Positions 34,851 to 42,631 of a DNA stretch of 64,000 bases are shown here, one piece after another. Positions within the stretch are counted from its first letter, which is position 1; every line of letters starts with the position of its first letter. The stretch comes from Kocuria rosea subsp. polaris. Lineage in GTDB: Bacteria > Actinomycetota > Actinomycetes > Actinomycetales > Micrococcaceae. The notes below the pieces were generated by a model, which was given only the letters and a program-made list of their open reading frames with translations, was not told where the DNA came from and searched no databases. Both the position numbers and the translations under genes were made by a program. Location of the stretch: the NCBI GenBank assembly GCA_023896275.1, contig MLDA01000016.1, forward strand, positions 1-64,000, given 5' to 3'.

Positions 34851-36524
34851 ATGACTGAAACGCTTCCGGCCGATCTGGTCGGATCCGTCGACACCCCGAC
34901 CAAGACCGCCGGCCACATCATCGTCGACACGCTCGAGGCCCACGGCGTCAAACGCACCTATGTCGTCCCGGGCGAGAGCTACCTCGACGTCCTCGACGGT
35001 CTGCACACGTCGGAGATCGACACAGTCGTCTGCCGCCACGAGGGCGGCGCCACCTACATGGCCGAGGCCGACGGCAAGATGCACCAGGTGCCCGGCGTGG
35101 CCATGGTCACCCGCGGCCCGGGCGCGGCCAACGCGCACGTCGGCCTGCACACCGCGTGGCAGGATTCCACACCGCTGGTCCTCTTCGTCGGCCTCATCCC
35201 CTACGAGCACCGCGAGAAGGAGGCCTTCCAGGAGTTCGATCCGAAGGCCTGGTTCGGTACCGGCGCCAAGCGCGTCATGGTGCTCGACCACGCCGAGCGC
35301 GCCTCGGAGATCGTCGCCGAAGCGATGTTCGCGGCCGTCTCCGGCCGGCCCGGGCCCGTCGTCGTCGGGCTGCCGGAGGACATCATCAAGAAGCAGGTCC
35401 CGGCCCGGCTGCACCCGCCGATCCCCGTCGCCTACGGCGGCATGACCGTGGCCGACTGGAAGTCCCTCAACGAGGCCCTGAAGGAGTCGGAGAAGCCGCT
35501 GTTCATCTTCGGCGGCAACGACTGGACAGACGCGGGCGCGAGCGAGTTCACCACGTGGCTCGAGGCGCACCACCTCCCCGCCGCCGCCGAGTGGCGGTGC
35601 GAGGGCACCGTCCCGTTCGACTCACCCTCCTACGTCGGGCCGATCGGCTACGGCCGTCCGCGGCCGACCTACGACCTCCTCGAGGAGACCGACCTGCTGA
35701 TCTTCGTCGGCACCGTCCCCGGCGACGTCATCACGGACGGATTCAACATCCGGCAGAACTGGGATCAGAAGAACTTCCTCGTCACGATCGACCCGTCGCT
35801 GCGCGGGCGTTCCGGCCCCGTCTCCCACCAGATCGTCGCGAAGCCGGACGTGTTCGTGCGCGACCTCATCCGCATGGACCTGGACGTCAAGGACTCGTGG
35901 AAGGAGTGGACGGGCCGCATGCGCGCCGAGCAGGAAAAGTTCGCCGCCCTGCCGGACGCGGCCCCGGGCGAGGGCCAGGCGCGCATGGCCACCCTGATGG
36001 CCAACCTCGTCCCGAAGCTGCCGCACGATGCCATGGTCACCTTCGGCGCCGGCGAGCACACCAACTGGGCGCACCGCTACTTCCCCACCAACGGCTACGC
36101 ATCGATGCTCTCGGCCCGCAACGGCTCCATGGGCTACTCGATCCCGTCCGCCGTGGCCGCATCGCTGAACTACCCGGGCCGGACGATCGTTTCGATCGCC
36201 GGCGACGGCGAGTTCCTGATGAACGGCCAGGAGCTGGCCACCGCCGCCCAGTACGGCGCGACCCCGCTCGTCGTCGTGATGGACAACCAGGAGTACGGCA
36301 CGATCCGCACCCACCAGGAGCGCGACTATCCCGAGCGCGTCTCGGGCACCCAGCTGCTGAATCCGGACTTCGCCAAGATGGCCGAGGCCTTCGGCGGCTT
36401 CGGCGTGCGGGTCGAGCGCGACGCCGACGTGCCGGCGGCCGTTGAGGCCGCCCTCGAGGCCAGCCGGAACGGCTCCTTCGCCCTGATTCACATCATCGTG
36501 GAGCAGCGCGTCAAGGCCTACTAG
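34851..36524 (+). CDS. Thiamine-diphosphate-dependent enzyme (acetolactate-synthase/benzoylformate-decarboxylase-like)
   Basis: 557 residues from ATG 34851 (AAAGG upstream); ATG 34830 is in frame but has no ribosome-binding site. The catalytic Glu is in VCRHEGGATYMAE, and the C-terminal ThDP/Mg motif is GDGEFLMNGQELATAAQYG...DNQEYGT. It lacks a neighbouring small regulatory subunit, so it is probably not the biosynthetic IlvB. Alternatives include a 2-oxo-acid decarboxylase, sulfoacetaldehyde acetyltransferase-like or oxalyl-CoA decarboxylase-like enzyme. Its stop codon is the exact left boundary of the repeat that flanks the downstream island. Confidence 0.88.
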   Translation: MTETLPADLVGSVDTPTKTAGHIIVDTLEAHGVKRTYVVPGESYLDVLDGLHTSEIDTVVCRHEGGATYMAEADGKMHQVPGVAMVTRGPGAANAHVGLHTAWQDSTPLVLFVGLIPYEHREKEAFQEFDPKAWFGTGAKRVMVLDHAERASEIVAEAMFAAVSGRPGPVVVGLPEDIIKKQVPARLHPPIPVAYGGMTVADWKSLNEALKESEKPLFIFGGNDWTDAGASEFTTWLEAHHLPAAAEWRCEGTVPFDSPSYVGPIGYGRPRPTYDLLEETDLLIFVGTVPGDVITDGFNIRQNWDQKNFLVTIDPSLRGRSGPVSHQIVAKPDVFVRDLIRMDLDVKDSWKEWTGRMRAEQEKFAALPDAAPGEGQARMATLMANLVPKLPHDAMVTFGAGEHTNWAHRYFPTNGYASMLSARNGSMGYSIPSAVAASLNYPGRTIVSIAGDGEFLMNGQELATAAQYGATPLVVVMDNQEYGTIRTHQERDYPERVSGTQLLNPDFAKMAEAFGGFGVRVERDADVPAAVEAALEASRNGSFALIHIIVEQRVKAY

Positions 36525-36622
36525 GCCGCCGCCACGCACACCAGCCGGCCCCGGCACGATCCGTCGTGCCGGGGCCGGCTCGTCTCACTTCTCGTCCGCT
36601 GAGCCGTGCCCGCCCGTGCCGG
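36522..36622. repeat. Left direct repeat (101 bp) of the island; contains a strong terminator and a copy of the BCCT gene 3' end
   Basis: It starts at the TAG stop of the thiamine-diphosphate enzyme and ends in sequence encoding, on the minus strand, GTGGHGSADEK-stop, the C-terminus of the BCCT transporter 1.8 kb away. The copy at 38385-38461 is identical except for lacking 24 bp of the internal hairpin. Confidence 0.92.
36543..36580. terminator. Terminator hairpin within the left repeat
   Basis: A perfect 17-bp stem (36543-36559 with 36564-36580) around TCCG. This is the original terminator between the enzyme gene and the convergent BCCT gene; the right copy has lost most of it. Confidence 0.9.
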
Positions 36623-36901
36623 GAGAGTAGTCCGACTCGGCAGGGTTGCGGCGCTCGAGCAGCCAATCAGGAAAGTAAGTGTGCAAGCGGAGACTCAGGA
36701 CCGAGACGTCCGCGGCGCCGATCCGAGTGCACGGTTCCCAGCGCCGGTGTCCGTTGCGTAGAGCGATCAGGTTACGGCGCCTTCTTCCCCATTCCGCGCC
36801 GCCCACCGCCTCCGCGTCGACTTCAGAACAGGGCGTCGATCATGGGCTGAAGCAGTTCTCGCATCAGATCCGGGAACGCGTCGGACTGGGCTTGGGCCAA
36901 G
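36623..36901. other. 279 bp of island DNA with no recognisable gene
   Basis: Left part of the island. A minus-strand frame (36585-36806) runs from here into the duplicated BCCT tail and ends GGHGSADEK, but only the tail is recognisable; it looks like an accidental fusion made by the insertion. No promoter could be assigned with confidence for the gene at 36902. Confidence 0.4.
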
Positions 36902-37666
36902 ATGGCGTCCAGCCTTCTACTAACGCACTCGCTAGTCGTAGCGGTGCCGGGCCCCGCTCTAGCTGCCCCAAACGTCGCGCCCAATGCGGAGGTCTCATAT
37001 CCCAAAGACTTACAGCCGTGTATTGACGCAGCGCTGACGGCCGAAGCCAAGCAGTAGGTATGCGACCCCTCGGGTCTCACCATCAGCAAGGACCCTTCAG
37101 GCAATGCCGTCAATGACTTCACCGAGATCCCAGTCAAGGCGGCAGTGGAAGACCTAAGTAAAATCGCACAACCTGCCAAGGGCGGTGACCACTACGACAC
37201 CTGGTGCGAAACCGGAACGATCTGCAAACGCAAGATCAGCTCGTACATCTACGACGTCAAAGGCAACGGGGCCTACGGAAACGAAAAGGGTGCCATCGGC
37301 TCATACGATGTAATCGTTCGTACGAACCTCAACGGTCGACAGGCCACTTGGACGGTCACCCGCATCTGGGACTCTGGACCTTCGCTCAAGTTCACGTCCT
37401 CCTACCAGCGATGCTGGGAACAGCGCGCCGCGTTGTCGCCCCGGAGCTGCGGAGCGCATTCGCTCACCGGCGTAACCCTTAGCAGCGGAACATACCGAAA
37501 CGTGAAGAAGATCAAGGGGAACTACCTGAAAAATAGCAACAACTACAAGGGCATCTTCTCCACCAAGTTCACGCCCAAGGGGTACTCCACCTACACGGCC
37601 TCAAACCTCGACACCGGAACGTTCAACTGCTATAGAACTAGCAGCGACATCTGCTACTTTCCGTAA
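36902..37666 (+). pseudogene. Secreted Cys-rich protein of unknown function, interrupted by an in-frame amber codon
   Basis: Read from ATG 36902, a single frame runs to TAA 37664-37666 (254 codons) with one TAG at 37055-37057 (codon 52). The N-terminus ASSLLLTHSLVVAVPGP followed by ALAAPNV is a good signal peptide. After the amber the frame continues with the same protein style: VCDPSGL, TWCETGTICKRK, RCWEQ, RSCGAH, FNCYRTSSDICYF, in total eight Cys including one before the stop. Without the signal peptide the downstream part (usable GTG at 37145) would stay in the cell. Base composition is clearly poorer in G+C than the neighbours. Its stop touches the ATG of the next gene. It could be a secreted toxin or bacteriocin-like protein, but no family is recognised. 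Confidence 0.65.
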
Positions 37667-38053
37667 ATGAGTATTCTCAAAGTCGCGGAAACGCAGGTCA
37701 TGCAGGGGGCCCCTGAAGGCTGGATCCCAGCATCAGAGAACGGGTGGGGATACCTCACCTTGCTAGAACTTCAGCAAGCCGGTCACACCGACCTTATCGC
37801 TCGCACCTCCCGAGAAGGTGAGGAACAGGAGTACCGGATCGAAATTGACGTGGAAATCGCTTCGTACGTCGAAGAAGCCGGAGCGACATACGCACCCGCC
37901 TTCCTCGACTGGACCTGGTATTTCAGGCTCCCAATCAACGGGAACCACGTGTGGGGTGTAGTCAACGATACGTTAGCTGAGTTCCGGCTCCCGCCCGAAC
38001 CGAACGATGTTCGCGAAGCGATGAAGGAGGCCATCGAAGAACTGTACAGCTGA
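37667..38053 (+). CDS. Small acidic protein directly following the Cys-rich gene, unknown function
   Basis: 128 residues, soluble, acidic, no signal peptide. Features include GWGYLTLLELQQAGHTDLIARTS, cut short here, and the Trp/Tyr-rich FLDWTWYFRLPI. The ATG follows the upstream TAA without a gap (TAAATG), so the two are translated together. A cytosolic acidic partner of a secreted protein is the usual layout of an immunity gene, but this is inference from arrangement only. G+C is low like the rest of the island. Confidence 0.68.
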   Translation: MSILKVAETQVMQGAPEGWIPASENGWGYLTLLELQQAGHTDLIARTSREGEEQEYRIEIDVEIASYVEEAGATYAPAFLDWTWYFRLPINGNHVWGVVNDTLAEFRLPPEPNDVREAMKEAIEELYS

Positions 38054-38097
38054 CAAGCAGGTATCGCTCTCGGTCAAAAGGTGGTGACCTGCGATCA
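38054..38097. other. Short spacer before the transposase remnant
   Basis: 44 bp with no recognised element. It separates the small acidic gene from the first recognisable codons of the decayed IS630-type transposase. Confidence 0.4.
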
Positions 38098-38387
38098 AAG
38101 TAAGTCCCGACGAACAAGGCCTGGCTTCAGAAGGTTCCACGGTCCACAATGCATTTCACACCGACCTACTCCTCGTGGATGAATCAGGTTGAACGTCACT
38201 TCGCTGAAGTCACTCGAGAGCTGCGGCAGCGCAGCGATCACCGTAGCGTGTAGGCGTTGGAGAGAGACCTGTGCAACTAAAGGGATGGAATGGCAATCCC
38301 AAGCCGTTTATCTGGACGAAACCAGCCGAGGAGATCCTCGGGTCGCTTGGACGACTTATGAAACGAACTAACGTCACAGGAGAATAG
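38098..38387 (+). pseudogene. Decayed C-terminal part of an IS630-family transposase
   Basis: In the frame of 38104 the DNA encodes VPTNKAWLQKVPRSTMHF, then TPTYSSWMNQVERHFAEVTR, the DDE-region C-terminus of IS630/ISL-type transposases (the E of NQVERHF is the expected catalytic Glu). Stops at 38101, 38251 and 38278 interrupt it, and a frame change near 38270-38283 continues as GWNGNPKPFIWTKPAEEILG to TAG 38385-38387. The N-terminal half and inverted repeats are missing. It marks the right end of the island exactly at the direct-repeat border. Confidence 0.85.
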
Positions 38388-38461
38388 GCCGCCGCCACGC
38401 ACACCAGCCGGGGCCGGCTCGTCTCACTTCTCGTCCGCTGAGCCGTGCCCGCCCGTGCCGG
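38385..38461. repeat. Right direct repeat (77 bp) of the island
   Basis: Identical to 36522-36622 apart from a 24-bp deletion that removes most of the terminator hairpin. It begins with TAG, matching the stop codon of the enzyme gene at the left copy, and runs into the genuine 3' end of the BCCT gene. Confidence 0.92.
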
Positions 38462-40190
38462 CCCGGGCCTCGTCCGCTGTACCCGCTTCGGGCTGATCAG
38501 CGGACACGTCGACGGGGTCGTCCGTGTACTCGGGCTCGGTGCCCGGAACGGGCTCGGGGACCATCACCGCATCCTCCACGGTTCCGGCACGACGGCGGCG
38601 CAGCCACTCCTCCGGCGGAAGGACGCGCAGCCACCGGCGGGTCTGCAGCGGAGGCAGCTCGCCGGCGTCCTCCTTCAACGCCCGGAGCATGTTGGCCATC
38701 ATCAGGAAGCCGAGCACGAAGAACGGCAGGCCGACCACGGTGATGAAATCCTGCAGGACCGACAGTCCCTCGTCGCCGGAGGCGATCAGCAGGGCCGCGG
38801 CCACCAGACCCACCGAGAACGTCCAGAAGACGCGCTGCTTGGTGGGTGCCGGATCCTCGTGACCGTTGGTCATGGTGTCGAGAACCAGCCCTGCGGAGTC
38901 CATGGAGGTAATGAAGAAGACCGCCACCAGGACGATGCCCACGAACGAGGTGAGCGTGGCGAGCGGGAAGTTCGTCAGGAACTCGAACATCGCGCCGGGG
39001 ATGTCCCCCTGGTCGACGACGCGCTCCACGAGCCCGCCGTCGCCGTTCATCTCGATGTCGAACACGCCCATGCCGAAGATGCCGAACCACACGATCGTGA
39101 AGAGCGTGGGCAGGCCGAGCACACCGGCGACGAACTGCCGGATGGTGCGGCCCTTGGAGATCTTGGCGATGAAGATGCCGACGAACGGGCTCCACGTGAT
39201 GGTCCAGGCCCAGTAGAAGACCGTCCAGCTGCCCTGCCAGCCCGTGTCGTGGAAGGTGTCGTTCCAGAACATGAGTTCCGGCAGCATGAAGAGGTACGTG
39301 CCCGCGCTCTCGACGGTGCCCTTGATCATGACCAGGGTCGGGCCCGTGATGAGGACGAACAGCAGCAGGCCGATCGCGACCAGGATGTTGGTGTTGGACA
39401 GGACCTTGATGCCCCGGTTCAGGCCCGCCGCCACCGACAGGATAGCCACGCCCGTGACGACGCCGATGATGATGAGTTGGGCGCCGGCCGACTCGCTGAT
39501 GCCCAGCAGATCGGAGAGGCCGGCGTTGATCTGCAGCGTGCCGAGACCGATCGAGACCGCCACGCCCAGTACCGTGCCGACGATCGCGATGACGTCGATG
39601 GCCCGCCCGATGGGCCCGTGGATCTTCTCACCGAGGAACGGCTGGAACATCGAGCTGACCCGAGGCGGCAGGCGCCGCTTGTGGATGAAGTAAGCGAAGG
39701 CCAGGCCGGGGAGGGTGAAGATCGTCCACGTGTGCAGACCGAAGTGGTAGAGCGTGAAACCCATCGCCTCCCGCGCGGCCTCGATGCTCGACGGCTCGAC
39801 GCCGGTCCGCGGCGGGTTCGCAAAGTGATTGACCGGTTCCGCGACCGCCCAGAACATCAGGATCGTTCCGATGCCGGCCGCGAACAGCATGGCGAACCAC
39901 GCCTTGTCCGAGTGCTCCGGCCCCTCGTCCTCCTCGCTGAGTCTGACCCGCCCCCAGCGGCTGATCGCCAGATAGATCAAGAAGAGGAGGAAGACCGAGA
40001 CACCGAAGATGTAGAACCAGCCGAGGTTGGTCAGCAGCCAGGTGGAAGCGGCACCGAAGGCATTACCCATCGGCTCCACGAACGCGATGGTGAGCGCCGC
40101 GAAGACCACGACGATTCCGGCTGAAACGAAGAAGAGGAAGGAGCTCGTCTGCAGCCCCCACCGCTTGGCCAATCTTGACAGCGCAGTCAT
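38424..40190 (-). CDS. BCCT-family betaine/carnitine/choline transporter
   Basis: A 12-span sodium- or proton-coupled transporter for quaternary ammonium osmolytes, 588 residues from ATG 40190 (GAGGTG site; the GTG at 40199 is part of that site). The Trp-rich signature WTVFYWAWTITWSPFVGIF and the following AKISKGRTIR, with the Gly-rich GIGTILMFWAVAEPV near span 3, are diagnostic. The long acidic/Ala-rich C-terminal tail (last about 70 residues) resembles regulatory tails of osmosensing members. The last 11 residues are duplicated at the left island border. Confidence 0.94.
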   Translation of the reverse strand: MTALSRLAKRWGLQTSSFLFFVSAGIVVVFAALTIAFVEPMGNAFGAASTWLLTNLGWFYIFGVSVFLLFLIYLAISRWGRVRLSEEDEGPEHSDKAWFAMLFAAGIGTILMFWAVAEPVNHFANPPRTGVEPSSIEAAREAMGFTLYHFGLHTWTIFTLPGLAFAYFIHKRRLPPRVSSMFQPFLGEKIHGPIGRAIDVIAIVGTVLGVAVSIGLGTLQINAGLSDLLGISESAGAQLIIIGVVTGVAILSVAAGLNRGIKVLSNTNILVAIGLLLFVLITGPTLVMIKGTVESAGTYLFMLPELMFWNDTFHDTGWQGSWTVFYWAWTITWSPFVGIFIAKISKGRTIRQFVAGVLGLPTLFTIVWFGIFGMGVFDIEMNGDGGLVERVVDQGDIPGAMFEFLTNFPLATLTSFVGIVLVAVFFITSMDSAGLVLDTMTNGHEDPAPTKQRVFWTFSVGLVAAALLIASGDEGLSVLQDFITVVGLPFFVLGFLMMANMLRALKEDAGELPPLQTRRWLRVLPPEEWLRRRRAGTVEDAVMVPEPVPGTEPEYTDDPVDVSADQPEAGTADEARAGTGGHGSADEK

Positions 40191-40278
40191 GCTGGGCACC
40201 TCAGATATCGGTCGTCAGAACTCTGGTCCCTAGCCAACCTAGCGAGATCCGGGTCTCATCTCCACCTGAAACTGCGCA

Positions 40279-40312
40279 AGCGGCGCCGGTTCCGCAGGGA
40301 CCCGGCGCCGCT
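40279..40312. terminator. Terminator-like hairpin downstream of paaZ
   Basis: A 15-bp stem with one mismatch (40279-40293 with 40298-40312), loop GCAG, 12 bp after the paaZ stop on the minus strand. Confidence 0.7.
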
Positions 40313-40323
40313 CGACTCGTCGG

Positions 40324-42477
40324 TCAGCCCCAGTTCTTGTAGGTCGTGTCTTCCTTCTCGACGAGGGTCAGGACGTCGTAGTTCGCGACGATCTCCCCCT
40401 CCTGGTTGTGCAGGACCGCATCCCAGGCGACCTCGCCGTACTCGTCGGTGACGCGCGGGGTGATCTTCTTGGCGGTCAGCGTCACGCGCACCGAGTCGCC
40501 GGCGGCCACCGGGGTGATGAACCGCAGGTTCTCGAGCCCATAGTTCGCGAGCACGGGGCCCGGCGCCGGCTCGACGAACAGCCCGGCGGCCCAGGACACG
40601 AGCAGGTAGCCGTGGGCGACCTGACCCGGGAAGAACGGGTTGGCTTCGGCCGCCTTCGCGTCGGTGTGCGCGTAGAAGGTGTCACCGGTCGTCTCGGCGA
40701 AGGCGAGGATGTCCTCCAGGTCCACGCGGCGCAAGTCGGAGGCGAACGCGTCGCCGACGCGCAGCTCGGCGAGCGACTTGCGGAACGGGTGCGTATTGGC
40801 CGGGTCGGCGCCGAAGGCTTCGCTGCCGGCGATCACGCGGTCGGCGCCGGCGTGCCAGACGCCCGTCACGGTGGTGAGCAGGTTTGGTGAGCCCTGTAGG
40901 GCCGTGCGCTGCATGTGGTGTTTGACGGAGCGAATGCCGCCGAGCTCCTCGCCGCCGCCGGCGCGGCCGGGGCCGCCGTGCACGAGGTGCGGGACGGGCG
41001 AGCCGTGCCCCGTCGAAGACCGGGCGGTCTCGCGGTTGAGGATGTGCACGCGGCCGTGGTGGCCGGCGATGCCCACCGTCAGCGCCCGGGCCGTCTCCGG
41101 GTCGTTGGTGCAGACGGTCGCGACGAGCGAACCGGCGCCACGGGCGGCGAGACGGACGGCGTCGTTCACGTCCTCGTACCCGAGCACGCTCGTCACGGGG
41201 CCGAACGCCTCCTGCGAGTGCACGGCCTCGGCATCGACGTCGTCCCACGTCAGAACCAGCGGCGACATGAAGGCGCCGGCGGGCACGACGGCGTCGTCCC
41301 CGCCCGCGGTGCGGACAACGGGGGCGTCGAGACTCCCGTAGGCAAGCTCGCCGCCGGCGGCGAGCATGGCCTCGACCGCGCCGCGCACGTCCCGCAGCTG
41401 CGCCAGCGAGGCGAGGGCGCCCATCGTGGTGCCCTCGCCGCGCGGGTCGCCGACGACGACGCGCGCGGCGATGCGCGCGGAGACCGCGTCGACAACAGCC
41501 TGCTCGCGGCCCTTCGGGACGATGGTGCGGCGGATGGCCGTGCACTTCTGGCCTGCCTTGACGGTCATCTCGGTGACGACGGACTTGACGAACGCGTCGA
41601 ACTCGGGCGTGCCCGGCTCGGCGTCAGGGCCCAGGATCGCGGCGTTGAGCGAGTCGGTCTCGGCGGTGAAGCGCACGCCACCGTCGATCACGTTCGGGTG
41701 CGACTTCAGCCGCTGGGCCGTGCTGGCCGAGCCGGTGAAGGAGAGCATGTCGCGGTAGTCCAGCACGTCGAGCAGCTCGCGGGCCGAGCCGGAGATCAGC
41801 TGGAGGGAGCCGGCCGGCAGGATGCCGGAGTCGATCATGAGGCGCACGCAGGCCTCGGTCAGGTGGCCGGTCGGGGTCGCGGGCTTGACGATCGTCGGGA
41901 CGCCGGCGACGAAGGCTGGGGCGAACTTCTCGAGCATGCCCCAGACGGGGAAGTTGAATGCGTTGATCTGGGCGGCGACGCCGGGGATGCGCGTGTAGAC
42001 GTGGGTTCCGAGGAAGGAGCCGTCCTTGGACAGCGGCTCGGCGGGGCCGTCGAGGACGACGTTCGAGTTCGGGAGCTCGCGGCGGCCCTTGGAGCTGAAG
42101 GTGAAGAGCACGCCGATGCCGCCGTCGATGTCGACCATGGAGTCGATCTTGGTCGCGCCCGTCGCGAAGGAGACCTCGTAGAGCTCCGGGCGGCGCTCGT
42201 TGAGGAACATCGCGAGCTCTTTGAGCTTGAGCGCACGCTCGTGCAGCGTCAGCTTCCCGAGCTCGTCCTGGCCCGTTCCGCGGGCGTGCGCCACCATGGC
42301 CGCCAGGTCGAGCCCCTCCGAGCCGAAGCGGGCCACGGGCTCACCGGTGTTGGCGTCGAGCACGTCGGTGGTGCGGCTGTCGTCCGACGGAGTCCACCAC
42401 TCGTCCTCGACGTAGCTGGGGACGATCGGGGCTTGCCGGGCGGTGGGGGCCGCCTCGTGGGCCGTCTGGGTTGTCAT
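40324..42477 (-). CDS. paaZ: Oxepin-CoA hydrolase / 3-oxo-5,6-dehydrosuberyl-CoA semialdehyde dehydrogenase
   Basis: Bifunctional enzyme that opens the oxepin ring and oxidises the resulting aldehyde. 717 residues from ATG 42477 (GGAAGGAA upstream). The N-terminal aldehyde dehydrogenase part has the catalytic Cys in AGQKCTAIRR and Glu in RFTAETDSLN; the C-terminal MaoC-like hydratase has FAETTGDTFYAHTDAKAA and FPGQVAHGYLLVS. The frame up to 42576 passes through the operator and is not used. A PaaR-type palindrome lies 16 bp upstream, so repressor binding would overlap the transcription or translation start. Confidence 0.95.
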   Translation of the reverse strand: MTTQTAHEAAPTARQAPIVPSYVEDEWWTPSDDSRTTDVLDANTGEPVARFGSEGLDLAAMVAHARGTGQDELGKLTLHERALKLKELAMFLNERRPELYEVSFATGATKIDSMVDIDGGIGVLFTFSSKGRRELPNSNVVLDGPAEPLSKDGSFLGTHVYTRIPGVAAQINAFNFPVWGMLEKFAPAFVAGVPTIVKPATPTGHLTEACVRLMIDSGILPAGSLQLISGSARELLDVLDYRDMLSFTGSASTAQRLKSHPNVIDGGVRFTAETDSLNAAILGPDAEPGTPEFDAFVKSVVTEMTVKAGQKCTAIRRTIVPKGREQAVVDAVSARIAARVVVGDPRGEGTTMGALASLAQLRDVRGAVEAMLAAGGELAYGSLDAPVVRTAGGDDAVVPAGAFMSPLVLTWDDVDAEAVHSQEAFGPVTSVLGYEDVNDAVRLAARGAGSLVATVCTNDPETARALTVGIAGHHGRVHILNRETARSSTGHGSPVPHLVHGGPGRAGGGEELGGIRSVKHHMQRTALQGSPNLLTTVTGVWHAGADRVIAGSEAFGADPANTHPFRKSLAELRVGDAFASDLRRVDLEDILAFAETTGDTFYAHTDAKAAEANPFFPGQVAHGYLLVSWAAGLFVEPAPGPVLANYGLENLRFITPVAAGDSVRVTLTAKKITPRVTDEYGEVAWDAVLHNQEGEIVANYDVLTLVEKEDTTYKNWG

Positions 42478-42493
42478 CGGCGACAATTCCTTC

Positions 42494-42509
42494 CTGAACG
42501 ATCGGTCAG
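42494..42509. promoter_or_regulatory. PaaR-type operator C, upstream of paaZ
   Basis: CTGAACGATCGGTCAG, a palindrome with one mismatched pair. Its reverse complement differs from operator A at one position. Confidence 0.82.
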
Positions 42510-42631
42510 TAATGCTCACCAGAGTAGCAGGGATCACACGATCGGCCCAGAGTCCGCGCACCGGCGCCGGACACAACGCGGCCGCGCGGACCCCGACCCC
42601 GGGACCCGCGCGGCCGCGCGCGCGACGGGCG

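Noticed and set aside
36585-36806. 73-codon minus-strand frame at the left island border
   Set aside because: Only its end (the duplicated BCCT tail) is recognisable; the rest looks like chance coding created by the insertion.
37055-37057. Amber codon as a site of pyrrolysine or selenocysteine-like recoding
   Set aside because: Nothing nearby resembles a recoding element and no Pyl genes are in the window; mutation or sequencing error is simpler.
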